Source: Bacteroidales bacterium (GTDB taxonomy: Bacteria > Bacteroidota > Bacteroidia > Bacteroidales > UBA6680). From it: DNA of 64,000 nt. Below, piece by piece: positions 53,964 through 63,801 of the stretch (within the stretch, counting starts at the first letter, position 1; each line of letters starts with the position of its first letter). The DNA lies in contig JAOARD010000052.1 in assembly GCA_025210735.1 (NCBI GenBank), positions 1 through 64,000 on the forward strand, in the 5' to 3' direction. Position numbers and translations under genes: made by a program. The notes beneath the pieces were generated by a model, which made no database searches, had not been told where the DNA came from, and saw only the letters and a program-made list of their open reading frames with translations.

Positions 53964-53997
53964 ACCTAACATTTTAACGATGTTAGGTTTTTTTTTA
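53964..53997 (+). terminator. Terminator after tRNA-Ser
   Basis: ACCTAACAT and ATGTTAGGT pair perfectly over 9 bp around a 7-nt loop and are followed by nine T. Confidence 0.93.
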
Positions 53998-54014
53998 TCT
54001 AAACCCTATTTATC

Positions 54015-56309
54015 ATGAAAAAGAGATACATTTCTATTCTACTTCTTTTTACTTTTATTAATGCTTTCTCACAAAAACAACGCTCTCCTGAAGAGTTGAG
54101 AATAATAACAGAACAATCTATAGAAAGGATAAAACAAAAAAGATCTGAGGAGATTCAGAGAGCAAACAATTTAGGAATCCCATTAGTAATCAATACCCCT
54201 GATGGACCTATACACTTTGAAGGTTTTATCTATGACACTCCTGTATATCATCGCCCAACAAATAGTGGTTCAGCAGCCAATATAAACACCAATATGTTAC
54301 ACACCGGAGGAGGGGCTAATCTCAATCTTAATGGAGAAGGAATTATTATCAGAGAATGGGATAACGGCAAGGTTTACGAAAAACATCCAGAACTAGAAGG
54401 CAAAGTAATTCAAGTTGAAGGTATTTATGGTAAATATGAGAATCATGCAACTCATGTTGCAGGAATACTTATCGCCAAGGGAATTAACGGGAAAGCAAAA
54501 GGCATGGCTCCAAAAGCTAAATTAAGAGTATTCTTATCTGGAGACGCATATGGGGATATGCTCACTGAATTACATTATAGACCACTCGTATCTAATCACT
54601 CTTATGGTAATTATGGAGGATGGGACACAAGAAAAAATAATGAAGGGAATATTTTCTGGGTATGGAGAGGCGATAATAGTATTAGCTCAAAAGAGGACTA
54701 TACCTTTGGTTTGTATAGTGAAGAAGATCAAAAATACGATAAGATTGCTTATATAGCACCATATTATACTATTGTTAAAGCAGCTGGTAATGATAGAAAT
54801 CAATATCCAGGTCCTGAACAAGAACATATAGATGAAGCAATTGCCAAATATGGAGAACATCCTGCTGATGGACCATTTGACTGTATCTCTTCTGGTAATC
54901 TTGCGAAAAATATAATTACAGTAGGAGCTGTAGATCATATAGATGGAAATTATATTAACGAGGAGAGTGTAATAATTTCTTCTTTTACGGCATGGGGACC
55001 TGTAGATGATGGTAGAATTAAACCTGATATAACTGCAGTTGGTCATAATGTTATATCCACAGTTTATGACAATGATGATGATCCTCACAATTTAGGAGAA
55101 GGCTATGATATTATGGCCGGTACATCAATGGCTGCACCGGCTGTTACAGGATCTATTGCCCTTCTGCAACAACATTATCAAAATCTGTTCGGGCAGAACA
55201 GGTTCATGAGGTCATCTACAGTTAAAGGATTAATAATTCATACTGCAAAAGAGTGTGGTTCACACAAAGGTCCTGATTATAAATTCGGATGGGGACTAAT
55301 GGATAGTTACGCCGCAGCTATGTTAATTACAAAAACAAAAGAAACTTGTTTAAACATTAAAGAATATGAAATATCGAATGGTGAGGTAATTAAGATTCCC
55401 ATTGCTAAAATAGCTGATCAAGAGATAAAAGTAACAATATGCTGGACTGATCCTGCAGGAGAGGTTCAACCTAAAATGCTTGATCCTGAAGACAAAACAC
55501 TAGTTAACGATATCGATTTAAGAATTAGAAGAGAAACAAAAATATATTATCCTTGGATACTTGATAAAGACAATCCTGAAAATGCTGCACAAAAAGGAGA
55601 TAACAGTATTGATAATGTAGAGCAAGTAATTGTTAATGGGAGAGCTGGTTTATATGAAGTTGAAATATCTCATAAAAATAGTCTCAAAAGCGGATCTCAG
55701 ATTGTTTCAGTAATAATTTCTGGTGTTGATGATTTAACTAAAGACTTTTACATAAACGACCTTGATGACAGACAATTCGAAGACGAACCATTTCCTATAG
55801 TTATTGCTTCTGGAAAAAATGTCTATGCCCACAATTTATTATTCTACGATCCAATGGATTTTGAATTTTGTGCTAAAGAGAGTATAGTATTATCCGATGA
55901 AATACGTATATCTGCCGGTAGTAATTTCAAAGCTAAAATATTTGATTACTCTTGCAATGACGTAGCAGTTCCTATAAAATACGAGATAAACAGAACCCCG
56001 GAGGAGGAGCCTGTTTTAGAAATTCAAACAGAAAAAAACGAAAAACCAGAGATTGACTCAGAATCCAAATATGATGATTTAGTTATATACCCAAACCCTA
56101 CTAATGGTATATTTAATATACAAATTAACAGCAATAAAAAAGTAAATAGAATTGATATAATAGACATATCAGGAAGACTAATATACAATACCAAAAATAC
56201 AGATTCAAATAATATAAAGATAGATCTCTCTGGTTTTAATAAAGGCATATACTTTGTCAAGGTACACATAAACAATAATACTATTACGAAACAGATAACT
56301 GTAAAATAG
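54015..56309 (+). CDS. Secreted subtilase (S8) with type IX sorting domain
   Basis: 764 residues. A signal peptide (SILLLFTFINAFSQ) and a short propeptide are followed by the protease: catalytic Asp116 in REWDNGKVYE, His144 in NHATHVAGILIAKG and Ser371 in GTSMAAPAVTGS. A jelly-roll or P-like domain (IKVTICWTDPAGEVQPKMLD) follows. The last 75 residues are a T9SS type-A domain (YPNPTNGIFNIQINS, then KGIYFVKVHINN). It is exported through Sec and the type IX system to the surface or medium, where it degrades protein. It has its own transcript, starting after the tRNA terminator. Confidence 0.94.
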   Translation: MKKRYISILLLFTFINAFSQKQRSPEELRIITEQSIERIKQKRSEEIQRANNLGIPLVINTPDGPIHFEGFIYDTPVYHRPTNSGSAANINTNMLHTGGGANLNLNGEGIIIREWDNGKVYEKHPELEGKVIQVEGIYGKYENHATHVAGILIAKGINGKAKGMAPKAKLRVFLSGDAYGDMLTELHYRPLVSNHSYGNYGGWDTRKNNEGNIFWVWRGDNSISSKEDYTFGLYSEEDQKYDKIAYIAPYYTIVKAAGNDRNQYPGPEQEHIDEAIAKYGEHPADGPFDCISSGNLAKNIITVGAVDHIDGNYINEESVIISSFTAWGPVDDGRIKPDITAVGHNVISTVYDNDDDPHNLGEGYDIMAGTSMAAPAVTGSIALLQQHYQNLFGQNRFMRSSTVKGLIIHTAKECGSHKGPDYKFGWGLMDSYAAAMLITKTKETCLNIKEYEISNGEVIKIPIAKIADQEIKVTICWTDPAGEVQPKMLDPEDKTLVNDIDLRIRRETKIYYPWILDKDNPENAAQKGDNSIDNVEQVIVNGRAGLYEVEISHKNSLKSGSQIVSVIISGVDDLTKDFYINDLDDRQFEDEPFPIVIASGKNVYAHNLLFYDPMDFEFCAKESIVLSDEIRISAGSNFKAKIFDYSCNDVAVPIKYEINRTPEEEPVLEIQTEKNEKPEIDSESKYDDLVIYPNPTNGIFNIQINSNKKVNRIDIIDISGRLIYNTKNTDSNNIKIDLSGFNKGIYFVKVHINNNTITKQITVK

Positions 56310-56331
56310 ATACTCTTGGTATTATTCATAT

Positions 56332-56372
56332 ATTAGCCTCATCTTAATTCTAGAACAGAAGATGAGGCTAAT
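56332..56372 (+). terminator. Hairpin after the subtilase gene
   Basis: ATTAGCCTCATCTT and AAGATGAGGCTAAT form a perfect 14-bp stem with a 13-nt loop, 22 bp after the stop; no T-run. Confidence 0.8.
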
Positions 56373-56415
56373 TTGTATAACGATTATCAAAACAATAACC
56401 CAAACAACAATCCCG

Positions 56416-56477
56416 ATGAAGCAAGAATGATTAAAACATCAAAGCTCCATCTGACAACTGAAAAAAATTACACCCAA
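56416..56477 (+). repeat. Dispersed leader element, partial copy F
   Basis: Only the 3' two-thirds is recognisable: GATGAAGCAAGAATGATT, then AAGCTCCATCTGACAACTG and an A-rich stretch, ending at the ATG at 56478. The mini-ORF peptide SKLHLTTEKN is kept and here runs in frame into the following gene. Confidence 0.6.
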
Positions 56478-57101
56478 ATGAAAATAAAAAAATCTCTACA
56501 AAAACTGATGAGCCTAAAAGCAATCAGAGAATCATTTATGATAATATTTAGTGTACTACTGGCACTTTTTGTTAATCAACTCAGAGAAGAGTACAAAGAG
56601 ATAAACAGTGCTGAAAACGCACTAATAAGTATCGAATCGGAGATAAATAAAAACCTTACTATTGCACAAGAGTGGTATACCGACCATAAAATTACCCTGC
56701 AAAACATAGATAGTATACAGAAACTGGACAACTATACCGATATGCTATATTACGATAATCAATTAAACTTTGATACCACACTGCCAAACGGATATTTTAT
56801 TCGCAGAATCATATCATCATCGGCATGGGAAACAGCGCAAAGTACAGGTTCCTTAAAACCAATAGAACTAAAAGTAATACAGAAACTACACGATCTGTAC
56901 AATCTGCATAACATTATACTTAAATCACTTGATATGATAAATCAGTTCTACTTCTCAGAAAGCATTTACGATAAAAGCAGAATCTCAACAAATATGGCAC
57001 ACTGGAAGAACATGGTAAATATGATGAAAAATCAGGAACACTCATTAATAAGAGAGTATAAAGAGACATTAAAAGTGATTAACGAGTATAAAAACAGATA
57101 A
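56478..57101 (+). CDS. Hypothetical membrane-anchored helical protein (DUF6090-like)
   Basis: 207 residues from the ATG at 56478 (MKIKKSLQKLMSLKAIRESF); the frame is open to 56373, but that part is the hairpin and the repeat. One membrane segment (SFMIIFSVLLALFVNQLREE) near the N-terminus is followed by a helical domain with paired helices (NALISIESEINKNLTIAQEW, IELKVIQKLHDLYNLHNIIL). The layout resembles DUF6090, a Bacteroidota membrane family of unknown function. It is alone, ahead of rluF. Confidence 0.65.
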   Translation: MKIKKSLQKLMSLKAIRESFMIIFSVLLALFVNQLREEYKEINSAENALISIESEINKNLTIAQEWYTDHKITLQNIDSIQKLDNYTDMLYYDNQLNFDTTLPNGYFIRRIISSSAWETAQSTGSLKPIELKVIQKLHDLYNLHNIILKSLDMINQFYFSESIYDKSRISTNMAHWKNMVNMMKNQEHSLIREYKETLKVINEYKNR

Positions 57102-57137
57102 ATATTCAGAATCGCACAAGAGTATGATTAAATAAAC

Positions 57138-57145
57138 TATTTTTG
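57138..57145 (+). promoter_or_regulatory. -7 box of rluF
   Basis: TATTTTTG matches TAnnTTTG, 24 bp before the ATG at 57170. Confidence 0.5.
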
Positions 57146-57169
57146 CAAAAAATTGTACATATAGTTAAG

Positions 57170-57901
57170 ATGTCGGAATCAAAATCTGTAAGAATAAATA
57201 AATACCTTAGTGAGGTTGGTTACTGCTCCAGAAGAGCAGCAGATAAGTTAATAGAGCAAGGTAAAGTTAAAATAAACGGAAAAGTTCCTGAAATGGGAAC
57301 AAAGGTTAATCCGGGCGATGAAGTAAGAGTAAAAGGCAAACTTATATCAGAACCAAAAGACAAACCTGTATATTTAGCCTTTAACAAACCTATTGGCATT
57401 GTATGTACTACCGATACAAGGGTAGAGAAAGACAATATTATTGACTATATAAACTATCCTAAAAGAATATTCCCTATCGGACGATTAGATAAACCAAGCG
57501 AGGGGCTAATATTCCTTACAAACGATGGTGATATTGTAAACAAAATACTCCGTGCACGTAACAATCACGAAAAAGAATATATTGTAACCGTAGACAAACC
57601 CATTACAAAAGATTTTATAAAGAAGATGGGAGCCGGAGTACCAATACTTGATACAGTAACCCGAAAGTGTTTTATTGAGCGGATAAACAAAAACAGATTC
57701 AGAATTATTCTTACTCAAGGACTAAACAGACAGATACGCCGTATGTGCGAATACCTTGGATACGATGTTATTAAACTTAAAAGAATAAGAATAATGAACA
57801 TATCGCTTGATGTACCTGTAGGTAAATGGCGATACTTCACAAAACAAGAGCTAGAGGAGCTTAACAGACTATGCTCAGACTCAGCAAAAACTTTCGATTA
57901 A
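57170..57901 (+). CDS. rluF: 23S rRNA pseudouridine synthase RluF-like
   Basis: 243 residues from the ATG at 57170 (the frame is open to 57143, which overlaps the promoter box). The N-terminal S4 domain is [20 protein letters not shown]. The catalytic core has [20 protein letters not shown] and the active-site Asp in [20 protein letters not shown]. The RluB/E/F type ending is [20 protein letters not shown]. RluF modifies U2604 (and tyrosine tRNA in E. coli); RluB or RluE activity cannot be excluded. Confidence 0.88.
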   Translation: MSESKSVRINKYLSEVGYCSRRAADKLIEQGKVKINGKVPEMGTKVNPGDEVRVKGKLISEPKDKPVYLAFNKPIGIVCTTDTRVEKDNIIDYINYPKRIFPIGRLDKPSEGLIFLTNDGDIVNKILRARNNHEKEYIVTVDKPITKDFIKKMGAGVPILDTVTRKCFIERINKNRFRIILTQGLNRQIRRMCEYLGYDVIKLKRIRIMNISLDVPVGKWRYFTKQELEELNRLCSDSAKTFD

Positions 57902-57910
57902 CAATATTCA

Positions 57911-57938
57911 CCTGTTACTGTCAAATGACAGTAACAGG
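57911..57938. terminator. Hairpin after rluF
   Basis: CCTGTTACTGTC and GACAGTAACAGG form a perfect 12-bp stem around AAAT, 9 bp after the stop; no T-run. Confidence 0.8.
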
Positions 57939-58266
57939 ACGGCTATATTCTTTAATATCACCCTAACTGTAACCTGATATCCCCTATCCAGTTCCATCAT
58001 ATTCAGTGTATCAATATATAAATCGAATCATCTGATTAACAAACCCAAATGTTAAAAGCTTAAAATAAAACATTAAGAATTATTTTTTTCACTATGTTTG
58101 TCCCGACAAGTTTATTATAGACCTGATTATTCAGGTTAGGTGTACCCCCGATATTAAGGGAAAACATCATTTACAAGGATTAGTTAATGAGTAAATTGTA
58201 CAGATATGCATTAGTGTATCCTGACTTATATATTCATAAACATTTGAAATTACAACGTAAAACAAC
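57939..58266. other. Upstream region of the TonB receptor gene
   Basis: About 330 bp without a gene. It holds the palindrome TTGTCCCGACAA (58098-58109) and the imperfect inverted pair ACCTGATTATTCAGGT (about 58121-58136), either of which could be an operator. No clear TAnnTTTG box stands at the expected distance from the ATG at 58267. Confidence 0.5.
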
Positions 58267-60609
58267 ATGAAACTAAGGAAAGCTATTTTTCTTGTGGTTG
58301 CATTAACAGCATCTACACTGCTGATGCACGGACAAAAAAACATATCCATAAACGGATATGTAAGAGATGGTGCTACGGGCGAGGACCTTATTGGCGCAAA
58401 CATCGTGAACATGGAAACCTACAAAGGGACATCTACTAACAACTACGGCTTTTACAGTGTTAAAATGCCGGAAGGAAAAGTAAAGTTACAAGTATCGTAT
58501 CTTGGATACGAGACAAAACTACTTGAACTAAACCTAAAACAAGACACTACGCTAAACATTACACTACGAAGCAATACTCAGTTAGAAGAGATTGTAGTTA
58601 CCGCCAACAAAAACGATTTTGTAAGAGAGACACAAATGAGTCAGGTTATACTACCTATAACTCAGATAAAAAAAATGCCGGTTCTGCTGGGTGAGGTAGA
58701 TGTACTTAAAAGCATTCAGTTACTACCTGGTGTACAATCCGGAAACGAAGGCTCTTCAGGAGTATTTGTACGTGGAGGATCAGCAGACCAGAATCTTATA
58801 CTGCTTGATGGCGTACCTGTATACAACGTTAATCACCTGTTTGGTTTCTTCTCTGTATTTAATGCCGATGCAATAAACCATGTAAAAATCATTAAAGGAG
58901 GGTTCCCGGCACGATACGGAGGAAGACTATCATCGGTTATTGAGATTAGAATGAAAGAGGGTAACATGAAAGAACTTGAGGTTGACGGATCGATAGGTCT
59001 CTTATCATCAAAACTTACAATAAGCGCCCCAATTATTAAAGACAAAACATCATTCATAATATCAGGTCGCAGATCGTACTTTGACCTGTTCGGAAAACTG
59101 CAAGGAGCATTATCCGGCAAACCTCAGAGCGGAGGATACTACTTTGGCGATCTTAATGCTAAAATAAACCACAAATTCTCAGATAAAGACAGAATATTCC
59201 TTAGCGCATATACCGGACGCGACAAGTTCAAGTTCAAAATTAAGGACGATAAGGATGAATACAAGAGCAATGTAGATATGTGGTTAAAATGGGGTAACAT
59301 AACCTCTGCTCTACGTTGGAATCATATTTACAATAAGAACCTGTTCAGTAATGTGACTGCAACATACAGCCGTTACAAATTCGAGAACGACCTGGGTTAC
59401 GAATTTCTTGATAAAACAAATAATTATAAGTTTAAAGAGAATAACAACTACTCATCGGGTATTGAGGACTATGCCATAAAGACTGATTGGGATTACTTTA
59501 TATCAAACAACAACAAGATGCGATTTGGTGCAGAGTATATATACCACACCTACTCGCCAGGTATAAGCACAAACAATACACAAACCAGTTTCATTAAGCA
59601 GAACACAAAAACCGGAGAAAAAGATATCTCATCGCATGAAGTTGCTGCATATATAGAGGAGGATCTGTCATTCCTAATGATAATGAAAGCAAATATCGGT
59701 CTTCGTTTCTCAGGTCTGAACGTAAAAGGCAAAAACTATTTTAGTCTGGAGCCACGTGTTGCACTTAAGGCTGGTTTATCAGATAACTTCTCGCTTAAAG
59801 GATCGTTCTCTATGATGAATCAATATCTGCACCTGTTAACAAACTCTGCAATAGGACTACCTACAGATCTTTGGGTTCCAGTAACTGAGAAACTCAAGCC
59901 TCAGAACTCAACACAATATGCATTTGGAGCGAATTACCAAACCTCAGGATGGCAGATTACAACAGAGGCTTTCTACAAAACTATGGACAATGTAATTGAG
60001 TATAAAGAGGGCGCCAGTTTTATGCCGTCTGACGAGAATTGGCAAAATAAAATTACAACAGGTAAAGGATGGTCATACGGGTGGGAAGTATACGTGGTTA
60101 AAGACTGGAAGAAGACAAACTTCAACTTTGCATATACTCTATCATGGAGCTGGAGAGAGTTTGATGAGCTAAACAAAGGAGAGAAATACCCATATAAATA
60201 CGACAGACGACACGATATTGCAATTGGTGTAACACACAACTTTAATAAAAAAGTAGATGTTGCAGTAAACTGGATATTCTCTACCGGAAATGCATTTACT
60301 CTGCCTAAAGAGAAGTATATACCGGCAACAGGAGATGGAATAAATGATTACGATTCTGATGCCATTCAATATTTTGACAGCAGAAATAACTACAGAGCAC
60401 CATCATATCACCGACTTGATATTGGAGTAAACTTTAAGAAAAAGACTAAATGGGGACACCGTACATGGAGCGTTGGAATTTATAATGCTTACGGAAGACA
60501 GAACCCTGCATTCCTATACGTGAAAACAAAAAACAACGACAGACAAGCTCTTACACAGATAAGTTTGTTACGTTTTGTTCCGTTTATTAACTACTCATTC
60601 AAATTCTAA
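58267..60609 (+). CDS. TonB-dependent receptor with CarboxypepD-like N-domain
   Basis: 780 residues. A signal peptide (VALTASTLLMHGQ) is followed by a carboxypeptidase-regulatory-like domain (GYVRDGATGEDLIGANIVNM, VSYLGYETKLLELNLKQDTT) and then a plug (SSGVFVRGGSADQNLILLDG, FPARYGGRLSSVIEIRMKEG) and a 22-strand barrel ending in the usual C-terminal aromatic (NYSFKF). It imports or binds an unknown substrate across the outer membrane using TonB-ExbBD energy; it is too short for SusC. It starts a two-gene unit with the DUF4249 lipoprotein 5 bp downstream. Confidence 0.92.
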   Translation: MKLRKAIFLVVALTASTLLMHGQKNISINGYVRDGATGEDLIGANIVNMETYKGTSTNNYGFYSVKMPEGKVKLQVSYLGYETKLLELNLKQDTTLNITLRSNTQLEEIVVTANKNDFVRETQMSQVILPITQIKKMPVLLGEVDVLKSIQLLPGVQSGNEGSSGVFVRGGSADQNLILLDGVPVYNVNHLFGFFSVFNADAINHVKIIKGGFPARYGGRLSSVIEIRMKEGNMKELEVDGSIGLLSSKLTISAPIIKDKTSFIISGRRSYFDLFGKLQGALSGKPQSGGYYFGDLNAKINHKFSDKDRIFLSAYTGRDKFKFKIKDDKDEYKSNVDMWLKWGNITSALRWNHIYNKNLFSNVTATYSRYKFENDLGYEFLDKTNNYKFKENNNYSSGIEDYAIKTDWDYFISNNNKMRFGAEYIYHTYSPGISTNNTQTSFIKQNTKTGEKDISSHEVAAYIEEDLSFLMIMKANIGLRFSGLNVKGKNYFSLEPRVALKAGLSDNFSLKGSFSMMNQYLHLLTNSAIGLPTDLWVPVTEKLKPQNSTQYAFGANYQTSGWQITTEAFYKTMDNVIEYKEGASFMPSDENWQNKITTGKGWSYGWEVYVVKDWKKTNFNFAYTLSWSWREFDELNKGEKYPYKYDRRHDIAIGVTHNFNKKVDVAVNWIFSTGNAFTLPKEKYIPATGDGINDYDSDAIQYFDSRNNYRAPSYHRLDIGVNFKKKTKWGHRTWSVGIYNAYGRQNPAFLYVKTKNNDRQALTQISLLRFVPFINYSFKF

Positions 60610-60614
60610 GACAA

Positions 60615-61535
60615 ATGAAGAAGATTATTATATACATAACAATACCAATTATCATTCTTGCCACAGCATGCGAGAAAGAGATTAAGTTCAAAGGAGATGA
60701 TGTTGTTAATCCAAGATTGGTTATTAACTCTCTGTACAGATCGGGTGAAGTAATAACTGTAAATATATCAAAGAGCTCAGCCGTTTTTGACGATACAAAA
60801 CCTTCATATATAAACAATGCTATTGTTGATCTGTATAAGGATAATACAAAAATAGAGACTCTTAAAATCCGCGATAACGGCGATTATACATCAACAAGTG
60901 CAATAGCAGAAAACAAACAGTACACTGTAAAAGTATCTGCTGCAGGATTAAGTGCCGAAGCAACACAAAACACTCCGGTAAATGTTCCGTTTGTTGTAAG
61001 TAATACAGAAAAAGGTGTATATCTGAGAAAAGATATAAGTTCAGATGCATCGCAAACTGCAACATATGTTACAATAAAGTTTAACGATGCACAACACAAC
61101 AACTACTATATTGTAAAAGCACATACAGTATATGATAACGACTCATACACAGAAACATCAATTTTCTATGAGGAGTATGACAAAAGTCAGAACGATATAA
61201 ACTTTAGTGAAACAGGTAAAGAGCTGTATACAAATCTTATATTTAGCGATTTTGGTTTTAACGGAACAACTAAGCAATATCGTTTCGGAATCGATTTAGA
61301 TCCTCAGTACTTTGATAGCGGCTATTCAAAAGGTATAAGAGTAGATCTGTTCTCAATAAGTTACGATTACTACCAATATCTGCTTACACTCAATTCATAT
61401 CAGAATAATAAAGACAATTTCTTTTCTGAGAAGTCTAATGTACATACCAATATTACAAACGGACTTGGAATATTTGCTGCATCAACAGTAAAATCGGTTC
61501 TTATACCGGCAAGTGAGCTTAAAAACTTAAAGTAA
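60615..61535 (+). CDS. DUF4249 lipoprotein
   Basis: 306 residues with lipobox LATAC (Cys19). The DUF4249 pattern is visible: VNPRLVINSLYRSGEVITVN, IVDLYKDNTKIETLKIRDNG, NKQYTVKVSAAGLSAEATQN and the C-terminal FSEKSNVHTNITNGLGIFAA. These proteins nearly always follow a CarboxypepD-type TonB receptor and are presumed to be its surface lipoprotein partner, in the manner of SusD but unrelated in fold. The ligand is unknown. Two hairpins (61544, 61600) follow. Confidence 0.9.
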   Translation: MKKIIIYITIPIIILATACEKEIKFKGDDVVNPRLVINSLYRSGEVITVNISKSSAVFDDTKPSYINNAIVDLYKDNTKIETLKIRDNGDYTSTSAIAENKQYTVKVSAAGLSAEATQNTPVNVPFVVSNTEKGVYLRKDISSDASQTATYVTIKFNDAQHNNYYIVKAHTVYDNDSYTETSIFYEEYDKSQNDINFSETGKELYTNLIFSDFGFNGTTKQYRFGIDLDPQYFDSGYSKGIRVDLFSISYDYYQYLLTLNSYQNNKDNFFSEKSNVHTNITNGLGIFAASTVKSVLIPASELKNLK

Positions 61536-61543
61536 AATAAAAA

Positions 61544-61573
61544 GATAGAGCTGTCTGACCCGACAGCTCTATC
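61544..61573 (+). terminator. Terminator after the DUF4249 gene
   Basis: GATAGAGCTGTC and GACAGCTCTATC form a perfect 12-bp stem with a 6-nt loop, 8 bp after the stop. No T-run follows directly. Confidence 0.85.
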
Positions 61574-61916
61574 AATATAAATTAAACCTTCAAAATTAAC
61601 CGATACAACTACTACTGTATCGGCGCGCATATTCAACTCTCATTGAATAGAACATTACCCATCCTTAAAAAAGGTATTTTAACAAACCTGTTATATGAAA
61701 TATTATTGACGTTACGTTGCATATACATAGTGCCATGTTCTTAATTAGGTATATACAAGTTAATTAACTTAATTATTAAAATCAAATTTATTTAAAAAAA
61801 TCTTCTAAAGATTTAGAATCATCAAAAACATACATCTAACCGATAAAAACATTCTTTTTATCACTATCTTGCATTCACACATAACAAATCAATAATTTAA
61901 ACAAAAACCAATTATT
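61574..61916. other. Gene-free interval before the amidohydrolase
   Basis: About 340 bp. It contains a second hairpin, CCGATACA / TGTATCGG (61600-61623), and an AT-rich promoter region with TATCTTGC (about 61865), an imperfect -7 box. No ORF is credible. Confidence 0.5.
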
Positions 61917-63296
61917 ATGAAAAAGTTTTATGACATTCATTTTCACTCACTTAATCTCAGCCATGCAAATCTGCTTGCATTTCTGAACAGAGATGATCTT
62001 ATTACAACACAACGAGTTAAAAATGCTCTTAAAAAAGCATTTAAATGGTACAACATTATACCTGCCTGTACATTAAGATTATTCTCAAAGAAAGTAAAAA
62101 ATGCAATCCTAGAACAGGTAAATGAGCACTCAAATATTATCAACCTATTATCATTTATGGGTAGCTCCTATAAGGATAACTTCCTTCTTATTGAACACTT
62201 TCTTAAAACTAAAGATTCTCTTGTTGAGAATAACAAACTTAAGCTGAATAATACATCATACGATAAACTTGTTATATGTCCGCTAATAATGGACTTTGGT
62301 ATGAAAAATCAGAATATGGACAACATATTTTACAATATACCAACACGTAAACCTGTGCATGATCAGATAGTAGACCTTCTTAACTCTATAAACTACTACT
62401 ATACTCACGAATACAGATATGATGAGAGCGACAATAAATACAGAATTCATAAAAGCAATACAAATAAAAAAGAAAGATTGCTTGAGATATATCCATTCAT
62501 GGGAATGAATACACAGAATTACTCTATCAGAGCAATTGAGAAAATACTGGACAGATATTTTGAAGGATTTGAGAATGATACTCCTGAAGAGAGATATAAA
62601 AAACTACAGAATAAAATGGGTGATTTTGCTAACAGCAGTCTGGAAAGAGAACTGAACCCAGATTACGACTTCAGATATCTGTTTGCCGGTATAAAGGTAT
62701 ACCCTCCTCTTGGATTCTCTCCATGGCCAAAAGACAAAATTGATGAACTTGAAAAAGTAAAACTACTTTACAAAATTTGTTCAGAACGTAGAATACCAAT
62801 AATAACGCACTGTAGCGATGGAGGATTCAAAACTGTAAAAAGAGCTCAGGATTTCTCCAACCCGGGAAACGAATGGAAAGAGGTATTAGAGAACTATCCT
62901 GATCTGATAGTTAACTATGCACATCTGGGAAATCAGGACAAGAGTAATGAATGGGAAAATCAGATAATTGATTATGCTACTGATAACAGTAAAAAGATAT
63001 ATACAGATATATCATGCATGGCAAAAGATGACGATTACTATAAAAAAGTGAGTAATATTATCGAGAAACACCCCGATATGGAAGATAAAATACTATTCGG
63101 AACTGATTTTGTTATAAACCTAATATGGTCAGAATCATACAACGAATATCTTAAAGCTCTTAGCCAAACAAATCATCTAAGCGATAATCAGAAACAGAAA
63201 TTATGTAGCCATAATGCCGAAAAGTTCCTGTACGGAGGAGTTATTGATTACGGCAACATAGAGAAAAAAGAAGAGGTAGTTACTGAAACTGTATAG
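61917..63296 (+). CDS. Metal-dependent amidohydrolase family protein
   Basis: 459 residues, cytoplasmic. Marks of the amidohydrolase (TIM-barrel, Amidohydro_2-like) fold are the N-terminal H-x-H (YDIHFHSLNLSHANLLAFLN), a later active-site His in IPIITHCSDGGF, another in VNYAHLGNQ and the Asp in ILFGTDFVINLIW. Compared with the family's usual 300-350 residues, it has an insertion of about 120 residues (roughly 130-250) rich in charged helices. The substrate is unknown. The gene stands alone with a terminator-like hairpin after it. Confidence 0.82.
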   Translation: MKKFYDIHFHSLNLSHANLLAFLNRDDLITTQRVKNALKKAFKWYNIIPACTLRLFSKKVKNAILEQVNEHSNIINLLSFMGSSYKDNFLLIEHFLKTKDSLVENNKLKLNNTSYDKLVICPLIMDFGMKNQNMDNIFYNIPTRKPVHDQIVDLLNSINYYYTHEYRYDESDNKYRIHKSNTNKKERLLEIYPFMGMNTQNYSIRAIEKILDRYFEGFENDTPEERYKKLQNKMGDFANSSLERELNPDYDFRYLFAGIKVYPPLGFSPWPKDKIDELEKVKLLYKICSERRIPIITHCSDGGFKTVKRAQDFSNPGNEWKEVLENYPDLIVNYAHLGNQDKSNEWENQIIDYATDNSKKIYTDISCMAKDDDYYKKVSNIIEKHPDMEDKILFGTDFVINLIWSESYNEYLKALSQTNHLSDNQKQKLCSHNAEKFLYGGVIDYGNIEKKEEVVTETV

Positions 63297-63310
63297 TAAT
63301 AAAAAATAAT

Positions 63311-63350
63311 CCGGGTTACACATTATAAGATTCTGTAATGAGTAACCCGG
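63311..63350. terminator. Hairpin after the amidohydrolase gene
   Basis: CCGGGTTAC and GTAACCCGG pair perfectly (9 bp) and CATTA / TAATG can extend the stem inside; 14 bp after the stop. Confidence 0.8.
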
Positions 63351-63456
63351 TTAAACAAAATATACAGAACAATCAATACAGCAATCAATTCTGGACACAA
63401 ATCCAAATTCAGAGCATTTTTTTACCATTTTTTATCTACTCTAAAGAAAAATCAAC

Positions 63457-63482
63457 TATCTTTGTTCGGCATTAAACGAACA
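63457..63482 (+). promoter_or_regulatory. arsR promoter with overlapping operator
   Basis: TATCTTTG (63457-63464) is a perfect TAnnTTTG -7 box. The inverted pair TGTTCG (63463-63468) and CGAACA (63477-63482) overlaps its last two bases. The same half-sites recur at 63802-63828. A dimeric repressor bound here would block transcription, so autoregulation by the ArsR-type protein is likely. Confidence 0.6.
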
Positions 63483-63487
63483 TACAG

Positions 63488-63784
63488 ATGAGTAAAGAGG
63501 TTCTTACAGAGAAACAGAAGAGAGCTGCCAGATATGCAAAAGCTATGGGGCACCCAATACGTATGTATGTATTGGAGCTGCTATCTAAACAGAGCTGTTG
63601 CTATAGTGGCGATCTTACCGCAGAACTTCCGATTGTAAAATCGACTCTCTCTGGCCATCTTAAAGAGTTAAAAGATGCAGGACTTATTCAGGGACAGATT
63701 GAAGGTCCTAAGATTAAATATTGTATAAATAAAGAAAACTGGAAAGAGGCTCAACAACTTTTTAAACAGTTTCTGGATATATAA
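63488..63784 (+). CDS. ArsR/SmtB-family repressor
   Basis: 98 residues, a winged-helix regulator: RYAKAMGHPIRMYVLELLSK, then the recognition region LPIVKSTLSGHLKELKDAGL. In classical ArsR proteins ELCVCDL in helix alpha-3 binds arsenite or metals; here the place reads SKQSCCYSGDL, with an adjacent Cys-Cys pair, and an additional Cys lies in KYCINKENW. That suggests a thiol, redox or thiophilic-metal sensor, but a different ligand is possible. It is followed by a thioredoxin-like gene that probably belongs to the same regulon. Confidence 0.88.
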   Translation: MSKEVLTEKQKRAARYAKAMGHPIRMYVLELLSKQSCCYSGDLTAELPIVKSTLSGHLKELKDAGLIQGQIEGPKIKYCINKENWKEAQQLFKQFLDI

Positions 63785-63801
63785 AAATTTTTTACAGTTA
63801 T

